Shown here piece after piece: positions 34,938 to 49,900 of a DNA stretch of 64,000 nucleotides. The notes under the pieces are model-generated. The model did not search any database. It was not told the origin of the DNA and was given only the letters and a program-made list of their open reading frames with translations. The position numbers were made by a program, and so were the translations under genes. The DNA is from Nemopilema nomurai (lineage: Eukaryota > Cnidaria > Scyphozoa > Rhizostomeae > Rhizostomatidae), in NCBI GenBank assembly GCA_003864495.1, contig PEDN01001365.1:248001-312000 (forward strand), in the 5' to 3' direction. Position 1 is the first letter of the stretch. Each line of letters starts with the position of its first letter.

Positions 34938-37900
34938 TCCTGAAGAGTGAGTTACTCACGAAACAGGCTTGTAGAGATAAACCATGTAGTTTTACTTTCT
35001 TCAATCTATGATATATCACGCTCTACGTGCTAACGTATTGAGCACTGTGCTACGGAAGTATCAAAAGACAAATTTCTATATATACATATTCATATATAAT
35101 TAGATCTGCCAGTTTCTGTGCCATATACAAGAAGTGGCTTTATTTGCAAGAAAATTTAGTTCATTTCAGGAGGCATTTTTAAAATATTTCACAGATTGTC
35201 ATCTCAAACAATTAATTTTATATTTAGGGCAATTTTCCTTTAAATGACTGGTACTTAATGTTAAAAGAGATAATGTTAAAAGTTTTTTATTTTACTTGCT
35301 GATTTAATTCAAGATATGGGGAGGGGCTAGGAATAACTAACAAGGATTGCTAAAGAGTGAGATATTAATACCACAATAAATATGATTTTTCATTCCACAT
35401 CTTTAATTTTCATAATATTCAAGAAATTAACTCACGGGCAAGAATGAGATGATGAATATCCAAGGGAAGAATAGCTTTTCGATTTCAACACATAATTGAT
35501 GCTAAAATATCCGCTGCTGCCAGAGGCTGAATTCAAAATAATCTTCGCATAACCATCATGTGAGTACATCGTGAATGGGGTACCTGCATTGCTGGAGCAA
35601 AATTTGCCAATGTCTTGTTTGACCTGTGTAGAAGTAAATTTGATAAACTTTCCCACTTCTCTCATTGGCAAAAACTGTATGCGACAACATTATTTAAAAC
35701 AATACAAATCAATACAGAATAGCTTTTATATTTTATACACGATTTTTTTTATATAAGGAACCTAATTCAAGGCCTAGTTCCAATAGTTCCATATTCCAAA
35801 AGTTCCAAAAAAGCGTGTATATGCATGAAATACACGCTTTTTTATAAGGAACCACTTTATAAGGAACCTACATGTAGAAGGCCAAAATATTTAAAGAACT
35901 TATACTACTAAAAACGAAATCCCTAAGGAACTTTTCGATTTTAAATTTTTTTAACTGAAGCATCAAGAACTAAAATACCAGTTCCATTCATATGCAGCCA
36001 ATACTCGCATATATTGTTTGCTATTTGTGTGTCAAGTGCTTTATTGAGTAGTTTCCGCATAGTCTATCTCGCCCCTTTTAAGTGCCAAGGCTTATTGATG
36101 TGCAGTGAAAAATAAGGAACTTTTAAGGATCTTTTGGTACTAAAATCTGATGACTTGATGTCTACGAATAAGGAACTTTTGGAACTAGACCTTGAGGTAG
36201 GTTCCTTATAAAAAAAGCGTGTATATTACAACGGGTACAAAATTCGACTTAGCACACACCGGTGAAAACAAAGCCACCCGCCACTGGGTTGCACTCTATT
36301 TGGGTTGCACTCTATTTGGGTCATAATCCAGACATAATATACCGCGCATTCTGCAAATTGTTACTGGCCCGCTGTTATTGGTGGTCTCACCATGGCTAAC
36401 GCTGCTGGTTGGCCTAATACCGTCCACTTTGTGAGGAATTTTGGCGAACGGATTTGCTTATACATACATACATTGCGACTTTAATTTCCTACATTTCCGT
36501 TACATCAATAAGGCTTTACAAAGTTCTTACCTGGTCAAAATGGCTTTTACATAATTACCGTCGTCGCATTCTGGCATATTTCCCTTCACTTGGAAATAAA
36601 CCCATGAAATTTGTAAAAAGTAATCGCCGTTTCTCATCGAAAGACTTGGTTGGACATTGTATGTGCAGTAGCTACTGCTTGAGTAAGAAACAAACACACT
36701 TTTAGAGATCTTTGTCGCTTCTAAATATTTTGTTCCATAACAAGAGCTTTCCACCATCCCAAACGATGCTGCTATCAAGGCAAGAACGTAAGTAGGCGCC
36801 ATGTTTAATCGTTTGATGCAAGTTGAGCTGTCACCAATCTTCTTACGCAACACAGAAACTGCTGAGATTGCGATTGGGTCTTCGTATTTGTCATGATGCT
36901 CACGAATCAGGCATTCCTTTATGATAAAGACCTTTTGTCAAGATGGCCTCAAACCAAACTCGTCATTATCTATACATATTTAGCGGTTAGCCGCCATAAT
37001 GTCCTTCACTAATTTTAGCCACTTGCTTCTGTCTTCAGCAAGTCCCTCAAGTGCTGGAATTTTTTCTTCTGGTGTCCTCTTATCCTTTAGTTTGATGTCT
37101 ATTAAATCTGGATCCTTTTTTAACTTCATCCACATTAAGCCTTGTCTATCTCTCTTTCTTCTACCTGGTTGCAATGATTCAAATAGGGCTACCCTAACTG
37201 GGGTTTGCCTATCAAGTCTCGTTAAGTGCCCATCCCATGCTCCTCATAATCCAGGAGACCTAGCCCTATTTGCTCAGCACTTTTGCTGTTCCTCGCATTA
37301 GAATTGCCCCCTTTTGGCATCCTCCCAGCCTCTCCATGCACACGTATTCGCCCCCGCCCAGTGAAAGTGGGCACATCTTATGTTGTTCCCCTCTAATGTA
37401 ATCTTTATTGTTATTAATGATTGTATCTTAACAACTAGCATGACGTATCTTGTAATTAATTGATTTGTTGCTGAAAAGAAAGTTTTGATTTGATTTCTCC
37501 CATCGACAGCCAATTTGTTTAGTAAGGAGTCAGGTTCCTTGAGGGCCATGACAAACATGCTAATGCCAGTTTGCTTGCAATCTCTGTCGTTGCTAAGCAA
37601 CATCAACAGGTAGACATATCCAGAAGAACGCGAAACGGCTTATCGCTGTGTTGTTGACTTTGGCCTAATCAGATTCGCCAAAAACTAAGTTATCATTACC
37701 TTACCCTGCTCAGTTCTCGTATGATAGCATTTTAAGACATACCTTTTGCGAAAATCTCCAATTTGAAAAACTTTTCAAAACAAATTCACGTTGGATCATG
37801 CGTCACAATCGTCCGATGAGTCAGCAAAACGTAGGAAATTTCTTCCCGTTTTCAAAGCTAATGCTCTCCCACAGTTTATGCTTTTGAAATCAAACAAAAA

Positions 37901-40900
37901 GGCGTTTAGTAGTTAATCTAACATGGCTGATTTCTCTTCAAGGAACGGATCCAAGAAATTGAAAATATTCGACAGAAGGAGGAAAAAGAATTCTTGGATT
38001 TTAAGGTTAGTCGGAGAAAATAAAAGCTTTAAGTGGGCGATGAATTCATTTATCTTTGTATATAGAACCGGCTGAATCCAGAATGAAAAAGGGACATTTT
38101 TGGTTGAGACATTCTAAGCTAAGAGCTAAGTGAAGTTACACTACCGTTCAAAAAGTCTTGGGACAATTCGAAATTTCGAATCTTCTGGCGAATGAAAACA
38201 ATTAAAGGCGATCAAAAAATGTATCTTTTGAAACACTCCTATTATCTTTTAAAATGGTCTAAATAGCGCAGTGATCAATAAATTGCAAAATTTCAGCTCT
38301 TTTTATTCATTACAATTTATTATCAGAATTTGAATCCTCTGCGCTTTGACCTTCTGGCAAATTAGTCGAGATGTATCCTGTTTTTTATCTCTCAATAAAG
38401 ACCTTTCATATCTTGGCGTCTGGAACTTCTTCGGTCTGCCAACCCTTGTCAAATCTTTCACGGTTCTAAATTTAAAGAACTTTTTGCATACAGCAAAAGC
38501 GGCATTCTTTGAGCAGCCCACAATTGATGCAGTTTCTTGGTATCTTTTACCATTATTTTTATAAAAGATAATTTTCAGACGCTTCTCGTATGATATTTCA
38601 CGACGTTTGATAACCTCTATGTTCATGTTTCTGGCCTAGAAAAATTTTACGGTTAATCTTTTCCAAATAATTTGGCGAAATTGAAATACTTCGAAACATG
38701 AACAATGTCTTATAAACGTTTCATGGAAATAGCCGGTTGTCCTACTTAATAACAGAGGATCAAATGCATGTTTTTTAAAACTTTTATCATAAGCGTCGTT
38801 CGAAACTTCGAACCGTCCCAAGATTTTTGAACGGTAGTGTAGCTTATAACTTTCACAAAAGCTAGAAATAGCGGAAACTGTTTTTGCAGAGTTTGCCATT
38901 TGTAACTATTGTGGAATACTGTATAGACCACAGAGCACTTGTTTACAGATTAAAAACTCTTTGAACACCAGTGACAGTATAGAATGACTTTTTTGAATTT
39001 ACACCAAACATAAAACTCAGAGAAGCAGCTTATCGCCCCCTTCCCCCGCCCTCATTTTATTCCCCACCAGCCTATACAACTTTTTCTATGCTGCATTGAA
39101 CACGTTATTACAGACGAAAAAGCGTAATCCTCATCAGTTTAAGATATCGTACAACATAACTTGCAACGCCTTAGAGTACGACCTTTTTAAAATAGAAGAC
39201 AGTACACTTCAGCCTCCGGGCCTAGCCAATGCAAGGGCTTCTCCAATTTGCATCTGTGATTGTGACGTCATCTGTGTTAACAGGCAAGTCTTGAAAAAGA
39301 ACGTTGTCAAAAAAGAGAAACTGCAGCAGTGAATATTCAAAAGTACTACAGAAGCTACAGGTTTGTCGTAATTACTTTTAAATTACAATTTTTCAACACC
39401 TCAAATGAATAATTCACAACAAATCGTACTTAAATCCTTTCTTGGCGGTTTTTGGTGTATGCAGATTCTTAACGATTTCCCCCTAAAAAAGAACGCTGCC
39501 TAAGACTAAAATTAATATGTGTGAATTTTTTCCTTTGTTGCATTGAATATTCAATTCACATTCACGTTTGGTTGTATTTATGCTCATATCGAATCGCTTG
39601 TGCCTGGTTCATTTGCCATGCGGCAAGGAGAAAATTTTAACAATGCATTTGGCAAGAAATTTCATTGACAACAGAGGTTCCTCATTAGCTTAATGTTTTT
39701 CTCATATGTTTTGCTAATGTTGCTTTTTCTTTGATGTGAATACTGTTAAAATGTATTTTTTATATTTTCCTTTTTGAAACAGTACATGATTATCGAACGT
39801 AAACCGGATTGCAGTTTCACATTTTGACATTCAACAGTGGTGTTGTGTTTAGTCTGATGCAAGGATTGTTTATGATGCAGGGTAAGAATGATGTATTGCC
39901 CAAAGCTAGTGGAGCTCAAAGAGACCAGAAAGAGGCTCCAGCAGGAGGAGTTGGACCGAATTGAGGCAGAGGAAAATTTAAGGAAGGAAGAAGAAGAAAG
40001 AAAGCGGAGAGAAGAATTGGAAGAGAGAAGAAGAGAAAAGGAAAGGATGGAGAAGGTTAAAGAAGAGCAGCTGAAGTTGGAAAAGGAAAAGGCTGAAAAG
40101 ATTAGACTGGAAAAGGAAAAGATAATGAGAGAGAAACTGGAAAATGAAAGACTAGAAAAACTGAGGCTAGAAGAAGAGAAACGAAAGACTGAATTGTTGA
40201 GATTGGAAAAGGAAAAAGAAGAAAAGGAGAAGGAGCGATTGGAGAAGGAAAGGTTAGAAAGGCTAAGGTTGGAAGAAGAGATGGAAAAAAGGTTGAAATT
40301 GGAGAAGGAAAAAGCTGAGAAAATTAGACTGGAGAAGGAAAAGACAGAAAGAGAGAAGCTAGAAAATGAAAGACTAGAAAAACTGAGGCTAGAAGAAGAG
40401 AAACGAAAGACTGAATTATTGAAATTGGAAAAGGAGAAAGAAAAAAAGGAGAAGGAGCGTTTGGAGAAGGAAAGGTTAGAAAGGCTAAGGTCGGAAGAAG
40501 AGAAGGGGAAAATGTTAAAGCTGGAGAAGGAAAAGAAGGATGAGATTAGATTGCAGAAGGAAGAAGCGAAAATAAAGAAATTGGAATTAGAGAAGGTGAA
40601 AGGGGATAGAGTGCATAATAGATTGAAGAGCGAGAAACAGAAAACATTGAGACAATGTACAGAAGAGGATAAGGTTGATGCAGAATCAAGGCTTAAGAGG
40701 GAAAATGAAGACCTGCAGAGGATTGAAATAGTGAAGAAGAATAGATTGTCTGAAGGGGAAGAAGAGAAAAAGGTAACCGAGGCTCAGTGGAAGTCTGATG
40801 TTTTTGTTGAAGCGAAAAAGAAGACGGGGACAATCCAACTTAATGCATTCGAGGAAGGGTTACAGAAGCCAATTCCAGAAGATCTGAGACAAGAGGAAAC

Positions 40901-43900
40901 AGATATGGGTGAAATGGTGTCAGGCGATTCTTGTTCGGGGAGTAAAGTTCTCACCGGTAGGCTCAGAGAGATGATGAATCAGTGGTTGAAGGAATACGAT
41001 CAGAGGTATTCGACTCTGTAAAACGTCATATCTCCTAGGTGCACATGTTTGTTCTTCTTCGCTTTTTGATAACAGCTCTCTTGAAGAATTGGCTAATATA
41101 AGAATTTTCGTAGCCCTAATATAGTCTTCAATGATGCTATTTTTTTCTCAAGGCAACGTTTGGAAGCTGGAAGCCAGCAGGAAGGCAGGAAGGTGAAATC
41201 GAGGCCACTGAGGTAAAGATTCCAACATTCGTTTATAATTCATGTACTTGTGATGGACTCGAGTCATCGCTTTCTCGTAGCTCAAACGTCAGCTAACACT
41301 ACTTGGAACATTCTAATATTTTTAGTTTTATGTTTAAATTCTAATAAATTAATATTTCGTCAATTCTTAGTTTTCTTATCATAAAAAGAAGCAGCCAACT
41401 CCAAAGAAGAAATAATCAGCAGTATTAATCGGTGAAAAGAACGGGGGAAGATTTTTGGTTCCCTTTTCCATCATATTGTGTTGGGGGGGAGGGGGTAGAT
41501 GAATGGTGGTGCTGCCAATCTTCCAACAGGCTTTCTCTGCCCTCTTTCTTGTTTCTTTGGACTTTGATCCTACTGAGTCTTTGGGAAGCTTTGCAGGGCA
41601 TCTATTTTAACAGATTCGGCCAATGGGCGGTGGGCCTGTGTAATTTTTTATGATTGAAATGTTTGAAGAACCTTTTCCAATAGCGCAATGGAGCACAAAT
41701 AGCAAAATGCATCTTAACAATTTTGACTAGGTTTTTGTTTTAGGCGTCTGCGTATTTTATTTGCTCCCGTATAATCATTCTAAATATAAGGACGAATTTT
41801 CACTTCCAGGTTTTTTTCAGGCCTAAAAAGTCATTGGAGACATTTCCAGAATTAGATGTTGATGAAATATTGAAGGCACTGCCAAAGGAAATAACTCCTA
41901 GCTCCGTATGTTTCTTGATTTAATGGAATAAGAATTCTATTTTCCTTGCATGGTATTTTTTCCTTTTCTTTTCATAGAAGTTTATTGTTGATTTCACTGA
42001 CATAGCCATCTTTATTAGCCTCATCAAAGTAAGTGTCCTCAATTGACCTTGTTCGTTCATCATTCTTTTTGATCAACATTTTCTTTAATGATGGGTGAGT
42101 GGTCTATCATTTGATTCATTGATAAATCGGTTAATGTTTGATTCCCCATTCCAGTGCGAATGCATTTCTGTCAGTGGAATAACAAAGATACGCATGAAGG
42201 GTGTTCAAAAGTTTCCCAAACTGAGGTATATCAAAATGACAGATTGTGGTCTCGAGGCTGTAGAAGATCTAGAAAGCTGTGATGTCCTGGAAAAGCTAGA
42301 ACTTCCTGTAGGTTGTGTGTTTCCATAATTTTTACTCTGTAATTCTCACCTTAACAAGATATTTCATTCTTGTAAGAATGGATATACACTGGGATCGCAA
42401 AAATATGGAAATGATGGCCTAAAATCTGACGCCAAGGCATTGATTACGTGCCTCCATAAAAACATTTTGGCCATATTGTGGCGGGAAAAGCTTTAAATGG
42501 CGTCAGCAAAGATAAAAAGACAGTGTATAAGGATTTGATAGGCTATTGTTCAAAGCGTTCAAAGCAAAGAGCAAATGTGTAGATAGCTACTTTCCGTTCA
42601 CTACCTTGTTGATTCGTTCGTCAATTGACTTCTTGGTATAGTGGCCTTTCAAGGTAATCAGCAATCTCAATATGGCTGAACACATATGCATGAAAATATT
42701 TCAAAAGTTGAGCCTCGATTTCATTTATCATGCTTGCGTCTCTCCACTATTTTGAATTTTTCCTGAACTAGTGAGTGGAACAAGAAGAAAAATATTTTCA
42801 AATAGTGATTGTTGGAGATTTCTGCCGCTTTGCAATGTGAAATAGCGCTTTCTGTTGAGAGATTATTGCAATGAAGTTTCTCTTGAAGCTTATCATGTGA
42901 TCGTTCTCACATAACACGTGTTCCACTTACCCTCTAATGAAGTTCCTTCTGAAGCTAATCATGTGATCGTTCTCACATAACACGTGTTCCTTTCTAGGGC
43001 AATAGGATTGACACTGTGTGTATATCATGTTGCGCGTCCTTACGGCACGTGATTCTGTCTGGCAACATGCTTTCCTCAACCACCGGTTTGGAGCAGCTTG
43101 TCAATATAGAAGCTCTCGATCTTTCTTCCAATCGAATCACTAGGATAGGTATGTGTTTTAAACTTTCAAGCAATATTGAGGATTACTAAGCAGTCTTTTT
43201 ATCAAAATTTTTGAGCTGTCAAATATTTTGAAATTATCAAATATTTTGAATATTGATTTTGTTTTCTTGGCTTTATAGGGTAAATAAAGAAGAATGTTTT
43301 TTTATAATTTGGTTGCCTTATTAAGAATAGTACAATAATGTTTTACATATAATTTGATGTGAAGATTTCGTTTTCGTGGTTTCAAATCCAGCTCTGAACG
43401 CAAAAGGGCTTTGTTTTGGGCTTTTTAAGTTTTTCATTGTCTGATCAACTTTTTTGGTAACCTTTTCATCGACTGGTATTTCCTAAAGGTGCTATATCAT
43501 CATGCAAGAAGCTTCAACGTCTGAACCTGAATGAAAATCAGCTGATTTCTTTAAAGGTTAGTCCAGTTTCACGTCTGAATACGTTTTCCTCCCCAGCTCT
43601 GCAATAGAATGCCCTTTTGATAAACCTTTTCTAGTTCTCTTATCACGCCTCCTTAGTACCCACTGACAATGCGCTGGGTATATGTTTTGATTTGGCCACG
43701 ACCCTTTTAGCTTCTTCTCTTCTTTAAAAGGCTACTCCGGCTCTGTAGCTGTATGCAACTAAAAGCTAAACAAACTTCTGCACTTAGAAATTCAAACCCC
43801 CGGGTCCTGACACGGGCCTTAAGAGTTGACCCTTGCTAGCCCCCGTCACACCCCACCCCCAGTACTAGTATTCAGCCGGGATATCCAAACAATCTAGGCC

Positions 43901-46900
43901 ACCATATTTATTCGTTTTGAACATGTAGAAAGTGCTTATAGTTCAAATTGAAGGAGCAGAAATTTTGTTGTTGTTTTAGGGTTTGGAGGGACTTCAAGAA
44001 CTTGTGATACTAGAAGTGGCCAGAAATTATCTTGGCAGTGCCAAAGAAGTGGAACATTTGTCTCTGCTAACGAAGCTGAACCTTCAGGGCAATGCAATCA
44101 AGACTGTGAGTTAGCTTGCTCTTTTGGGAGATGGGAAAGAAGGGCAACCACTCTCTTGGGATGTCCTTCACCCATAAGAGAATAAGAGAGGTTTCTACGC
44201 GAAGAGTACAATACGACTTTTGCCGAAAGAACTTGGGGCATTTAAGGATGTCCAGGAAATTAGTCTGCCCTGCTCCATTTTGAATCAGCTGGCACAGATA
44301 TTTCGTCAATCCCCTTCAAGTCCTTCCCCACTTCAAAGCTATAAAACACGGTAGACCCCCAGCTTAAAGTTAAAAAGATAAAGTGTTATTATATGAAATC
44401 TCGTTCTTTGAAGGAGAAACAGCCACTAACAAACTGTTGTTGCTGCTGTAAGAGTTTTGCAGGCATGGGTAAATTCTCAAAACGCTAGATACAGGTGTGA
44501 TTTAATGAAAGACAAAGTCGTTTAGTTAAGATTGTTTCTGTCTGTTTGCTGTTTGTTTCTGCATTGATTTTCTACATTATCCTGTGATGCTCTAATAAAT
44601 CTTAAGAAATCAGTGTTAAATTCTTTTGTTTACATTTGAATTGAATCCGTAGATCATGGATCTAAAGAATCAGGTTTTGCTGCAAGACTTGGACCTGCGC
44701 GAGAATAATATAACCAGTCTGGATCCGTTAGAAGTTGCGTGGCTACCCTCCCTTCTGTACCTCAATGTTGCAGGCAATAGGTAACAGCTGTTTTAATCTA
44801 TAGATATCCAGCTTCATTGGATTAAAGATTAGCCTACCTGGCTTAATAATCTTGCTAGTTTGTAGGGAATCTAAACTTTCTCTTATGAGCAAACCAATTT
44901 TTCTAAATGCACTGTTTTGTTGGAACAAATGGATTTGTCGATTGTGATTTTATTGGAATTAATTGTTGTGATACAGCGAATTGATTGATTGATTGATGAT
45001 TGAGTAGCTGATTGTTTGATTGGTTGATTGACTGATTCATTTATTGATTAAGTTATTGATTGATTTAGTATAGAGAAAGTGCCTAAACTGGATCACCTGA
45101 TTATGCTACGATCGATTGATTTGCGAGACAACGTAGTCCGACACATTTCTCACCTGCTGCCTGGTATGGCAAACTGCAAGCGCCTTTCAACGCTCAAGAT
45201 CTCTGGCAACCCAGTCAACGATATACCCAACTTAAAGTAACTTGAATTTTTTACGTAAAATTTGAATAAAAACTCCGTCTTTACATATGTCTTTACAGCA
45301 TAGTCTTCATCACAATTGACTCAAATATTTAGCAATGATTAAGATTTTGTTTGGCATTTCATAGTAAAAGATGTCAGAACGTGAACTTTTATTGACTCCC
45401 GTAAAAAATATATAATGATAGGAATATGATCAAGCTGGTAAAGAGGTTAATAATCTGATTAATGCATTGTATTAATAATCCTGAAAAATTCTAATTTTTT
45501 TGTCTATTAATAGTAAAGGGACTTTAAAAGCGTAAGCATGCTCATTGTGGTATTTTATTCAATTAAAACATCCGATATTTTGAATGATTATAAAGATTTT
45601 CCACAAGCCTACAACCTAACTTTTTCAAGCATAGAAATGCAAAAATCATTTTCAAATTCATCAATGCAATATCGTATTTCAAGTTATCGTTTTAGAATAA
45701 TTCAAATTATCAACTGTCATGCATTGGTGTTTATATTTGTAGTTGTCGCCATTTTAAAGCGTATAAAATTTGTTTTAAGGTGCACATTAGAGGAGAAAAT
45801 TGCCTCTTTGAAGTTCTTAGATGACATTGAACTGAAGAGTGAGGTATGGAAACGCTGCTTTTAATCTTGGCCTATGACCTTTGTAGCCGATTGCCTATGA
45901 CCTATGATTGATTAGTCCTTTACCTATGACCCATGACCTATGTCCTATGTAATGTAGCTTATATTGTATTTTTTTAGTTGCACGATACCTATTGTACCAG
46001 TACGTTTGAAGAGCTTTGTGTGGAACATTGGCAAAGTCTTGAAAAGATTTCAGAAGATTTTCAACAAAAGATGAGGTAAAGTTAAACTTTTGTTTTGTTT
46101 CAATTCACAGTAAATTCTTGAAGGATGTATTCCATTAATTAAATACTGTAATTCACTTGCTAGCCCAAAAGAAATGGTTTCAAAGGATTAAACTAAACAG
46201 TACCAAAATCTAAATAACAACCCTACTTTACGTTTTACCTCATGGATAAGCAACTGGACCATTACGATGCGAATCATCATGCTCCTTTGCACGAATTTTA
46301 ACCTTATTTAATTGTTATTTCTTTAACATCGAAATGATCGAGTTTGTTGTTTACTTTCAGAGACCTAGACAAAGTCAAGAGCCCTTATCATTGCGAACTG
46401 AGGAAGCTAGAAATCGAGGTTTGATGAAAACTTCACTTTAAGATCTTCACTTGCTAACTTTTTAAATAGTTAGAGTGTGTTTTTCACAATTACATTCACA
46501 AGTAGGACCTGCTATATTTTGTCTTCGGGCTTCAGTGGCAACAAATTATTTTACTAATTTTTGTTGATATGTGTCCATGATTTATCTATGAATGCTTCTT
46601 AATTTTAAAAGCAGTTATGTTTTTTGTAATCAGTTTCTAAAGGTGGCAACCTCTGTTTTACAGAAAGGAGAAAGAGAAGAATACTTGCGTCTCCTTAAAG
46701 ATGATCTGCAGAAACACGTGTGCTATGGAAAAACTCCTGCCAATTCCCATGAAAAGTAAGGTTATTTTTACATCTTCATGCATTATTTCATTCTTTTATT
46801 CTTGATACTTTATTTTTCATACTCTGTCCCATCTGTCTTGTCTAGTTAGTTTTACTTAAATCACACCTAGAGAAACTTATATTTTAATCTGAAATTTTGA

Positions 46901-49900
46901 AGAATCATATTATACTTTATGTTAGGCAACAATGATAAAAATATTTTAAAATCGACGATTAATGCTAAGCTTTCTGGGGACATTTAGGCTGGCTAGGCCA
47001 TTTTTGTTTCCATTTTCGTATGTTCATTTTCATCTTTTCGCTTTTTCACCTTTGTATGTAAAGCATCATGGTCCCAGCATTCACCAACTGGTGCAATATA
47101 TGTTTCAGTGAACAGTCGTCGGTCATAGAAAAACATAATAATGGCACTCAAGATGTCTCTGATTTAAAGCATTCACCTGATTACGTCATTAGCGAAAGCT
47201 ACAAGCTATCAACAGTTATCCCAAGGATGGATTCTGTTGAGCCTTGTCAGAGAGCTATTGGTGAACCAATTTCGGATTACAAGGAAACTGAAGTGAAGGT
47301 AAGGTAATACGTTTGTGGTTCTCGGGTGTTCTGCAGCTGCAAATCCATTATCGTTCTCTCACTAGATTTAATTTGTATTGTGATTTTTGGCTGTTTGTCA
47401 TTATGCCTTTCAAAGCACCCACTATTATCGCTACTAATCCTTATCTGAGAAATCCCCTTATCCATGTCTGGAATTCGACGTTCATCAATAAAAAAAGCTA
47501 ATTCTAACTAAATTTCAGCTTCCTTAATATTTGTATTTCTGTTTTGAGTAGTACTTGTGTTTCTTCTTTGAAAAGTGAATGTTGAATTGAATAAATGCGT
47601 TCAATATAATAAGCCAGTTGCGGATGGAGAACACTGAAACGCGTGATTGGTTATAATTGACCAATCAGCCATCTTCTGTCAGCTTTTGGTTATTTTCTTA
47701 CGTTTGCATACTCTGAGGAGTGTCGGACGAAAAGTACTTTAAGTATGCAAAAACTAGTTCCGCCTTTTCTTGCTATTGTGAAATTTTGCACCGCAAAGCA
47801 CTTGTTCACAACAAACTTCTTGTTTCAGATATCCGAAGAAAAGGAAACCACAGCTCTAAGGCCTAGATCGTTAAAAGAAGACTTCGCCGCAACAAAAATT
47901 CAGGTTTCGTTTGAGCTTTTTGATACAATCTCTATTTCTTTGAAACCATACATTTGCGTTGAATTGCTGGTCACTTTGCAGTGAAGCCGGCGTTTGGCTC
48001 TTTCTAAACCTGGACATCTCCCCACTTTCGTAAAGCTTGCAATTCTAAACCCAACATTTGTTTACTATCACCGTTTCTTTCAAGACATCTGTCAACGTTT
48101 CTACTGATCGTAATCCGAGAAAACCCCTGAGATTTGTTAATCCTCTAGATATAATTTATAATTGTTCATCCTTTGCTTTCTGTCTATTCTATTGCATTTT
48201 CGTGTCAAAACCAACATTCTAAGTTGATTTTGTTTTTCTGCCTTTAATAGTAGACAATTGGCTCATAAAGTTAACAAAGAGATGCTTCTGCTAATCTTGC
48301 GTAATCAGTGCTTTTCTTTTCCAATGAAATTACATCTATTGGTTCAAATTCGTGAACTATTTAGACCTGGTTCTAAACTTGTTTTGCTTTTCATTTGATT
48401 GCATTTTGATCACTTAGTTAAATTACCTCAAGAGATAAATATTTATATTTGATCCATCTTTTGGATGTGCTAGATTGTGTATCGAATTGCATGTACTGCG
48501 TTGTATCTGATTGCTTCAGTTAGAGTACCTTTAGGATTGCATATGGGATTCGTTTTTTAGCAAGATCGTGCGTTCGATTTCCTCGATTGTGCTTGGATTA
48601 TAATCTAACAATCTCAGATCAACCCTAGGCTGCTTATCGTGGACATAGAGTGCGTCGTGTTTTGTCGATTGCCTTGGAATCCATCCGCGATGATCTTGCG
48701 AAAGCTAGCTTTGACGATGATGACGATGATTTCAATTATGATGAGGAAGTCGATCTCAGCGCCTTTGACTTCGACGATGGCCAAGAATGGCGACCCAGAG
48801 GTACCCCGCAGCCCCCCTCCAGGTAGCCCCTCGCTTGTCACGATTTTCATAAGCGCGTATTTCCTTACCCATCACAACTTTATGATTCTGCGAGTACTTC
48901 TGTGGACTGCATTCAACGTTGTTATGTCCATTGTTTTCCGACATGTGACCGTAATATTCTCACAGTCCAATCAGCTCCCAAGAGCCTTATCACGTGAATT
49001 CTATTTCCTGATTTAAATGCCATCGACTTTTGTAATGTATTTCCCAGAATTTTTCGTAGACTTTTATATTGATTTACATATTTAAAAATATTTCTTTAAT
49101 TTGATATTTTTTGGCTCATAAATGAAAAATACCATTTCCTTTAGTATAGAATTCTGTCATTCTAGAGCCTGCATTGGTGTCGAACAAGAAGAGGTATATG
49201 ACGTCATCAACCTCTTTTCTGTATACTGTGCATAATCAAGTGATCATGATCGAGGCCGAGTCGAGTTTTGTTTACCTATTTCACGCCCTTTATATCCTAA
49301 CCCCTTGAAATGAACCATTTAGTACTAGCTCTGCATTTAAGACTTTATGTTATTAATTGTTTGTAATGGGTACGCAGAACTCTTTCTAAAAGTCTTTTTG
49401 TAAAAGAACTAGAAGAGGGATGCTTTAGGCAGAAGTGGCTTTCGTGCCATTATCTTCAATGCTACGATTATGGCGTTTTGCTCGTGTCTATGTTCACCAG
49501 TACAGGCCTATTTTGGTGCACCAATCAACTTGATCTCTTTAAGTATGCTTCTTAAGAATGATATAACCAATTGCAGGCTGATTTGGAAGCCGCCCCAAAA
49601 CACGCATGGCAGTCGCATCCAAGAACCCCGGAAGAGAGGCTGGTTGAGCCTTTGAATTTGGAAACGAGTCCAGAGGACTGCGACAGGTCAAGTACTGTAG
49701 CAGAAACGGTGACGTCGAAGAGGAAGGAAGATATCGTTATAGAGTGGTAAGTCAAGAAACATCTATTGCAAATGAAGGTGAAAGAGATAAGGGAGTGGTG
49801 TTACCGTTACTGCCATCGATAAAACTTAAGGGTCGTAAGAGGGCATTGACCGAGGTAAGGCGTTTAGAAGGGGGCTTTGCTGATGAAATTTAATTTGACT

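Noticed and set aside
34627..35019. 130-codon minus-strand ORF with long Ile-Tyr run
   Set aside because: The Ile-Tyr run is the (TA)n microsatellite read through; only its C-terminal part (34638-34813) is a real exon of the CUB gene.
37298..37606. 102-codon minus-strand ORF beside the LINE remnant
   Set aside because: No family motif; likely chance frame in degraded repeat sequence.
39096..39332. 78-codon ORF between LRRIQ1 exons 7 and 8
   Set aside because: Its frame disagrees with the IQ-motif exon at 39284-39360, which joins exon 7 directly in phase 0; composition is unlike the coiled coil.
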